A stretch of 64,000 bases of DNA from positions 744,001 through 808,000 of the forward strand of contig NC_064655.1 of NCBI RefSeq assembly GCF_001723175.1, written 5' to 3'. Numbering within the stretch: position 1 is the first letter of the stretch; every line of letters begins with the position of its first letter. A program made the translations under genes and the position numbers. Source of the stretch: Penicillium oxalicum (taxonomy: Eukaryota; Ascomycota; Eurotiomycetes; Eurotiales; Aspergillaceae). Below, one piece after another: positions 57,875-64,000 of this stretch. The notes below the pieces were generated by a model that saw nothing but the letters and a program-made list of their open reading frames with translations, was not told the DNA's origin and did no database searches.

Positions 57875-58133
57875 TGGGAGATTCGTGTGCAAAGACTCAC
57901 TTATCGTTAGATGTCTCACAGACTCGTTTGATTAGTGTAATATACATAGGAGGTTTTCTTTAAGCGTCTCTGCCCTGTTCTCGAAAGAAGTCGTCTTCCC
58001 TGTCCAAGATGACTGTATTTGCATAGACGAGGATTGGACATTTGCTCAAATTTTCATACAAATGATCCGTGTTCCTGCGAACGAGTCGTTTTAGAGAGAC
58101 AAATCTCATATCAATCAAGGAAGACTATCCAAG
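57875..58133. other. short spacer
   Basis: No gene seen between the transposase fragment and the regulator pseudogene. Confidence 0.5.
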
Positions 58134-60332
58134 TTAGTTTAAATAGCACAAGGTAAAAGCCAGGGAAGTGACAGGCTTACCTTTCCATCCCCATTCATTC
58201 ATAATATTGATCCAATGAGACCTGCTGCGAATACTCCTTTCAAAGTCCATATTGATCAACGGGGAGATTGTAGAGGATCTTCGAGACCAACGATGTGCGA
58301 CATTGGCGGTGGCAGATGGGAGATGTCTTTTCACTGGCTTCTTGAGAAGGCCACGAAGTGATTGATGGTTGTTCAGACTTTTCTCTTTGCTGGCAAGATC
58401 TTCAAAAGGGAAAGCTGATCTCCTTGTGCCATCAAAGCTGTGGCTTGATGAGCTCAACTCCACAGAGATTGGTGCTTGCTGCGGCGAGTGGTCCCCCTGT
58501 GACGCTTTGAATTTGTCGCGTCGTGACCAGACTTCTCGGATCACATCCAGACAACGATCAACCCCACCAATCATAAGTCGGGATTGAATGATGTTCAATC
58601 GTCCAAGTACCCATTTCCGATCTTCTGGCGAGTACGCCTCGGCACCCGCCGCCAGAAAAGGGAACATCTAGATTATCGTGGTGCGAGACGTTGGTGGAAT
58701 GGTCGCTAACAAGATCAAAATTTATTGGCCAGACTTTTGATGGGCTCAGACGGTAGCTTTGGTTCCACTTGATTCAAGTAGAGAACTGTGGCCCAGTGGT
58801 AGGCATGCGCGAGTTGAATGCTATGTTGAACCTCGGAGCTGGAATCTTCGGGGGAATCGAAACAGCGTGGCGGTGTCCACTGCTCGAGGAGAGCTTTCAG
58901 GTCCATCGCTTGGGAAACAATAGACACCGAGTTTTCAGCCATCTTCCACATATTTTGCACAAGCTTTCCAGCTTTAACAATTAGAGGGAACAGAGTTGCC
59001 GCACATCCCATCAATAGATCGATCTCATGGTCCGCATCAGTTGGTAGATGGAAAATAGAAGGATTTAATCCTGGGCTCCAAATTTTTTGAGAGAGGCCAG
59101 CCTGGCGATCACATCCATGTGCTGTACAAAAATCGGATTCGATGCAGCTCTTATGGCTGAAGTCCGCCTTGAATTCTCCAGCATGCCATCCTTGTTCGAG
59201 AAAATCACGGAGGTATATTTGTTGAAGCGTATTGCGAGCATCTCTGGACCATCTGGAGCCAGCGTAGGCTACCTTGGCTTACTCAGAAAGCCCGAAGGAG
59301 GACCCTGGGATTTGTTGAACACTAATCCAAATGGTGCAAATTCCGACTGTAGTTGGCAAGAGCTTTCCAAGATATCCTCGCTGTCGTCCTTTAGTAACTC
59401 TGAGAAGCTTAGAGCTTCATTTTCGGCGGCCATTTCGGGGGAGGAGCCATAGAGGCAGAGACGCTGTGAATTTGGGTGAAATTGTTCTTGCACGAACGTA
59501 AAGTCATCAAAAAGCGCAGGCAATTCATCGTTTGATTCTGAAAATGACAAAAAGCCTAGACATTGCGAGTCTGCTGATAGCGACACATTGCCCAAAATCG
59601 CGTCTTCATTACTCGGAGAGTTCTTGCACTTGTGTCGACCGATTCCGTTCGAGGGGTGTGTGTTCATCCTTGGTAATATGTCGGAACATTGAGGTGAGTC
59701 GGTGGACGATGAATGTGGCGACGAGGTGGTAAAACTGCCCGTGTATAGGGCAATCGGTGGGGTTGTCCGCTCAATCGTTGGAGGTGTTGAAAAACAGTCT
59801 GAACCAGAAATCGAATCAATTTGCAACGAGGAAAGGGTTTCTGAGCACAAAAGTAACTTATAGGTTAATTAGCAGTACTCTTCCAAAAGAAAAATATGCA
59901 GAGACATGTTCAAATCACCTGTCTTGGTACCCGGCGCGTTCACTCGTGCTGACGCTAGGGTACTTTCCTCAAATGGCCGCCATTTATAATGCTTTTTATA
60001 ACCACCACATGAGACCTTACAGCGCTGACACTGCTTGCAGGTGGGTTTGGTCTCATCGCACTTGAATCGCTTCGCTTTGCAAGTAGTACAGCCTGAGAAT
60101 AGAGCATTGGCGACTCGTCAGTTCATCACAGGATGCAACAGCACGGATATAGGGAGCGCTTCTCACAAAGCAGCGTAATGATCAATCTTAATGGTTTGTT
60201 GAAGGAGGGGGCGCTGTATCTAGCAAGGGAATATATACCTTTGCGGCTCTTGGTCTGTTTTGGCTTTTCAGAAGCAGTGGCGATCTGCTCTGCCCGTGGA
60301 ATTGGCCTGTGAGGCTTGCGGTTTCTGTGCAT
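58134..60332 (-). pseudogene. broken Zn2Cys6 transcription factor (fungal_trans_2 type)
   Basis: The 5' end looks sound: exon 1 from 60332 (MHRNRKPHRP) to 60239, intron to 60093, exon 2 60092-59919 with the complete zinc cluster (CTTCKAKRFKCDETKPTC-KQC-QRCKVSC), intron to 59841, then exon 3. The C-terminal half keeps family signatures but in three different frames. KDGMLENSRR and MDVIARLA are in frame one. DHEIDLLMGCAATLFPLI, SSEVQHSIQLAHAYHWATVLYL and PIKSLANK are in frame two. LATIPPTSRTTII, MFPFLAAGAEA and VDRCLDVIREVW are in frame three. Lesions: TAG at 59271-59269 (possibly avoidable by a small intron), an apparent large internal deletion between the ENSRR and MDVIARL segments, a one-base loss in an A6 run (59083-59088), a one-base loss near 58717-58724, and TAG at 58670-58668. 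The end (INMDFERSIRSRSHWI, NEWGWK) is still recognisable. Confidence 0.72.
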
Positions 60333-62035
60333 AGAGACAGATGCAATTGACCCCAGAGCGGATGTGAGGATGAAAGAGGATGGGGGACCAACTGATGAGA
60401 TAAAAGGAGACAAGAGCGGATTGGGAGGGATAGCAAGCGCCAATGTTGCTGGTATTTGTGGAACGTGACTTTCAAGATAGCCGGAGATCGGGAGATCGGG
60501 TGTGCAAAAGCCAAGATAGGGCGATAGGAAGAGCGAATGAGAGTGAATTAATGATCTTGATATAGTTTCCAGAGAGCGACAGCGTGATAGTGAAACGATT
60601 AGAGTCGGAACTTAACCAGTCACCAGACAATCGTTCCTGTGTGCGTAGAAGATAAGAAGAAGATGCTACGGAGATGCTGGGGACTGTAGACACTCTTGAG
60701 AGTGACCACACTGAGAGACAAACTGTGTTTGCGGGGAAGTTAGAGTTGGCGGTACCATTGACCGTTGATGGAGCTCAATCTATGATGAGGTAGAAGTTTT
60801 CAGAATCTTGATGGGAGGCAAATGCTAGACAATCATATGGGTGATTTATTCTTACATGAATCTTGTATTAGAGGATTAGGGCGTCGATTTACAAGGACGG
60901 TTGAGGGGATGGGTGCATTGATATCGAAAAAGGCGCAGCTGAAGACTGACCGGCCGTGGAGTCACGACTATCGGATCGGAGGTAGTTGGGTCTCAAGGAA
61001 TGATATTTCATCTGTACATGTACTTTTGCCAGATCTTCTCAGATGAAGTAATCGTGGTGTCCACCTGTGGTGTTGTGATGCTCATTACTGGATGTACCTA
61101 TTGGGGATTTTTTCTACCGCAGTGATGATGTTATCTCGCTGGCACGTGCGGGGAAACCCATAGCCACACATCTCATGGATCCAGTCTGATCCGCTGGCTC
61201 TCATCCAGAGAACTGTATGAAGCTGGCGTGGGTATTCCCAACCAGACAAATAAGCTTGGCTTTTGATCTGTACTCCAAGTGCTAGAGCATCTTATACTGC
61301 ATGCCAAGCGCGGTGTTTTTGGAGAAGCTGCGGGGATCTACACCGTACCATGCGGGGAAAGCCAATCCTCCACAAGGTGATGAAGGCTTCCAACAGTCAG
61401 CACTGTTGGTATTTGATGCTATAAAATGGATTTTATTGAGTTAAAAAATGACTTGGAAGTGGAATAGAAAGAGCATTTTTCTCCCGTATAAATACCACAT
61501 CCGGGCCGAGCGAGGTTGTTGGGCTGGACATTCCAACACCTCACTTGAGTGGGGAAGTAGTCTCGCCGTAGATACTCCAAGTTGCAATACGAACGTAGCC
61601 CTAAATGATTGATGTGTGCCTACCACTTCATCAAATTCAAATCTCATTGTAACATGCTTATTTGATTGACATAGAAAGACTCACTCGGTCTGAGTTGGGG
61701 GGGAGGGGTAAGCCATACAGGGTTGTGGCAGTCCTGCGGATCCATACTCTCGATGAAGACTGGGGATCTTCTACTGCAGCCCTTTCAACTAATACGCTAT
61801 CGTCCATGCTTTCATGTCCTGAGATCTAGCCTATGCTATGTCATTACAGTCTACAAAGCTTACTAGGTCTTACTAATCATAAGAAAGTGAAAATCGACCA
61901 GATGCTAGGGTGGATTCAATCTGGTAAACTATTTACAGGAGGACATGACCAGGACCAGCCTCGATCACTCCTTGATCCTTTTCCACCAACCAGACCACCC
62001 AGACCACCACCACCATCACCACCAGAGATCACCCT
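60333..62035. other. 1.7 kb intergenic region
   Basis: No gene recognised. A CCA/ACC short tandem repeat lies near 61984-62024, next to the 3' end of the following gene. Confidence 0.5.
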
Positions 62036-63171
62036 CTACCTCCACTTCTTTCGAGGCGCAGGCGGTGGCCCAAAGGACGCCGTCCATTGGGGTGTGATCA
62101 CCCGCCCGTCCTTCGTCAGAATGGGGCCAGGGGTCTCTGGCACCGGCAACTCCTCCTCTTCACCTTGGGCCTTGGAGCCCCAGTCGAGTTTCCCTCGAAG
62201 CTCATCCCCTTCCAGCGGCTCATCCGCTTTCCGCTTCCCTTTCCCACCTCGTTTGACCGGCCCCATGGTCGGGGTGTCAGCCGCCGCAGGGTTCTTCTCG
62301 GCGTTCTCCATTGCCACGTCTGTCGAGGCAACAACCGGCACGGAACAAAACACGGTTGTGCGGGCGGGGACGGGTTCAATGGCCGCGGGCGCCTCCGGAG
62401 CATCCTGCATTTCCACGTCTTGTGAGTAAGCAACTGGCGCGGAACAAGACACAGTCGCATCAGCAGAGACGGGGTCAGTGGCCATGGGAGTAGGCTCTTC
62501 TGACTCGCAGGGGGCGTAGTGGTCGACACGACCAGCCGTGCTGCCTAGGTACGCAGCCAACGCGCGGATAAGAACGACCCACTCTTGTTCGAAAGAGAGC
62601 GGGTGGAAGGCGAAATATCCACATGCGAGTGGATGTTCGGCGACGGAGGGGAGGAGGCTGTCAAAGTAAACAGGGAGAAGGGCGGCGAGGTAGGCCTCGC
62701 GGAAAGCTATGAAGTGGGAGAGATTGTTAGTCTGATGGGTCACAAATGAGACAAGGTGTGAAAGAAGGTAAGAGATAACATGCAATGAAGTGAAAGGAAG
62801 AAGAGACTGAAGGAAGCTGAGGTGAAGTACAGAGAGAAGGAGGAAAAGAGGATAATATGAGACTAATGTAACAACTTACCAGCACCAGGGAGCACAGGGT
62901 GCATGCCGAGGAAGAGGAAGTCCGGGGTCATGACCATGCGCATGTACCACGGTGAAGCAGTACATGGGCCAACGACGCATACTAGGTGCGCCATCAGTTC
63001 TGTGACTTGCCAGGCCACAACCACCAGCGAGGGCTCGTCTGAGGCAACCTGCCCCAACACCTGACTGAAAAGTTCAGTCTGGCCCAAGAAAGAAGGGGCC
63101 ACATCGGGGTATCGGCAGACCAGCTGCTCGACATCGGCCCGGGAGAGGAAACGAAGGTTGGAAGAAGACAT
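62036..63171 (-). CDS. hypothetical protein with internal tandem duplication
   Basis: Model: exon 1 63171-62880, intron 62879-62707 (GTAAGT, CATAG), exon 2 62706-62036; 320 aa. I do not recognise the family. The N-terminal 180 residues look globular (MSSSNLRFLSRADVEQLV, FLFLGMHPVLPGA, FREAYLAALLPVYFDSLLP, GYFAFHPLSFEQEWVVLI). The C-terminal half is Ala/Pro/Glu-rich and contains two near-identical units: VSADATVSCSAPVAYSQDVE then VPARTTVFCSVPVVASTDVA. Each ends in an acidic, Pro/Ala-rich stretch. A basic patch (VKRGGKGKRKADEP) that could serve as a nuclear localisation signal follows, and the end is PPPAPRKKWR. Codon usage is C/G-ending and the splice junction keeps frame, so the gene is probably real. 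It may be lineage-specific. Confidence 0.6.
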
Positions 63172-64000
63172 TTTGAGACGTTGGTGGGTGTCAGGAGAGA
63201 AGACGATCGGTGAAGAAAGAAAGAGTGAGAGCTGGGTGTGAGATGGGTGATGTTTATACCCAAGAGAAGAGGGAAGTGACACGCTACTAGGCGAACATAG
63301 AATCCGAACAAACATCGCGACCACGATGGCTTTCAAAGGAGTTCCTAAAGAGGAAATGAGGACCTCAAGACAAACATTCAAGAGTCCAGGCTGCTTCTGA
63401 CTCAACCAATGAAGAGCCGCATGGGAATACTCATAGGGCCCGGTAGCCAACGAGGCGGCAACAACACAAGATATTGGTACAGGCTGTAGGCAGTAGCCAG
63501 GTAGAGACAGAATCAAATAGAAATGAATTCAGCCTTGAGCATCAAGTGTCTCTCTCTACATTCAGGCATCTTTGAGCAAAAGGTACACGAGATAGTGACT
63601 TGGTTAGGATCAATTCTCATTGCACAAGCGCCATATCAAAGGAATATCAGAGCTGCGAGTCAATAAATCCTCTATTGAGACTGAAACTAAAGTGAGGTTG
63701 GAAAGAGTCACCACAGTGCAAAGACTCACCCCAGACAGGTGCGGATAATGAGAGCTTCGCAGGTCAGAAGACACAATCTTAGCCTAGTTTAAGCTTATAC
63801 TGTATCTAGTCACGATGGAAAGTGCCAAGTATCTTGCAAAAGCTTAGATCAATTCTTGAATCATCTAGAATTTCTGTGTCTCGTCTCGAGCCTGTCCCTT
63901 TCTGCCTAGAGGTAAAGTTTATTTCATGTGCTTCGTAGAGACTCACTGTACGCCTGAGCTGAGTTTCCTAATCTAGTCGTCTGTGTATATGCCTATCGTA
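63172..64000. other. end of window, no gene recognised
   Basis: About 830 bp upstream of the hypothetical gene; it should contain its promoter, with a TATA-like GTATAAAC on the minus strand near 63255. No other feature was supported. Confidence 0.5.

Noticed and set aside
1..64000. CRISPR arrays, rRNA genes, operons with ribosome-binding sites
   Set aside because: None seen; the window is fungal nuclear DNA, so bacterial-type features are not expected.

Overview
The window looks like nuclear DNA of a filamentous ascomycete, most likely of the Eurotiales (Aspergillus/Penicillium group). Genes are compact, with 50-120 nt GT-AG introns carrying CTRAC/CTAAC-type branch sites. The proteins recognised are typical of that group: an MtfA-type C2H2 regulator, SidB/Dbf2 kinase, the NAC beta subunit, Fmp46, fungal Zn2Cys6 regulators and a Dal5-type MFS carrier. 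All exon models below were assembled by hand from splice sites and reading frame. Products are assigned from remembered family motifs, with no database search.

Layout. 1-6.8 kb: a single C2H2 regulator (mtfA-like, 3.27-4.26 kb) in gene-poor DNA with very long G homopolymers. 6.8-12.2 kb: a large class-3 (DAG-lipase-like) lipase and an FMN-dependent 2-hydroxyacid oxidase, both on the minus strand. The oxidase is divergent from an MFS transporter (13.0-14.6 kb). 14.9-18.8 kb: a histidine acid phosphatase and an RRM/Nup35-like protein. 19.6-27.1 kb: NAC beta subunit (minus), a serine hydrolase of the FSH1 family (plus, frame-disrupted), an acyl-protein thioesterase and a MARVEL-domain membrane protein (both minus). 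27.1-32.4 kb: a long spacer, a small secreted protein and an alcohol acetyltransferase-like gene. 33.1-39.0 kb: a copper-acquisition locus with a GPI-anchored BIM1/X325-like protein, a Ctr copper transporter and a divergent metalloreductase. 39.7-43.5 kb: Fmp46 and the SidB kinase. 43.5-49.9 kb: 6.4 kb with only a decayed cupin (EutQ-type) gene. 49.9-56.3 kb: a probable sugar-acid catabolism cluster (Zn2Cys6 regulator, NAD-dependent epimerase/dehydrogenase, IlvD/EDD dehydratase). 56.7 kb: tRNA-Leu(UAG) with an intron. 57.6 kb: a Tc1/mariner-type transposase fragment. 58.1-60.3 kb: a broken Zn2Cys6 regulator. 62.0-63.2 kb: an unrecognised protein.

The most interesting observations are: (i) the NAC beta gene appears to need a one-nucleotide exon (position 20561), flanked by two well-formed introns, to encode the conserved IGGKGT motif; (ii) a physically linked copper-uptake trio with Mac1-like motifs in its shared promoter; (iii) the acyl-protein thioesterase is followed, in frame after its UGA stop, by 44 open codons encoding a convincing membrane tail anchor, suggesting stop-codon readthrough; (iv) three decayed or disrupted genes (cupin, Zn2Cys6 regulator, FSH1 hydrolase).
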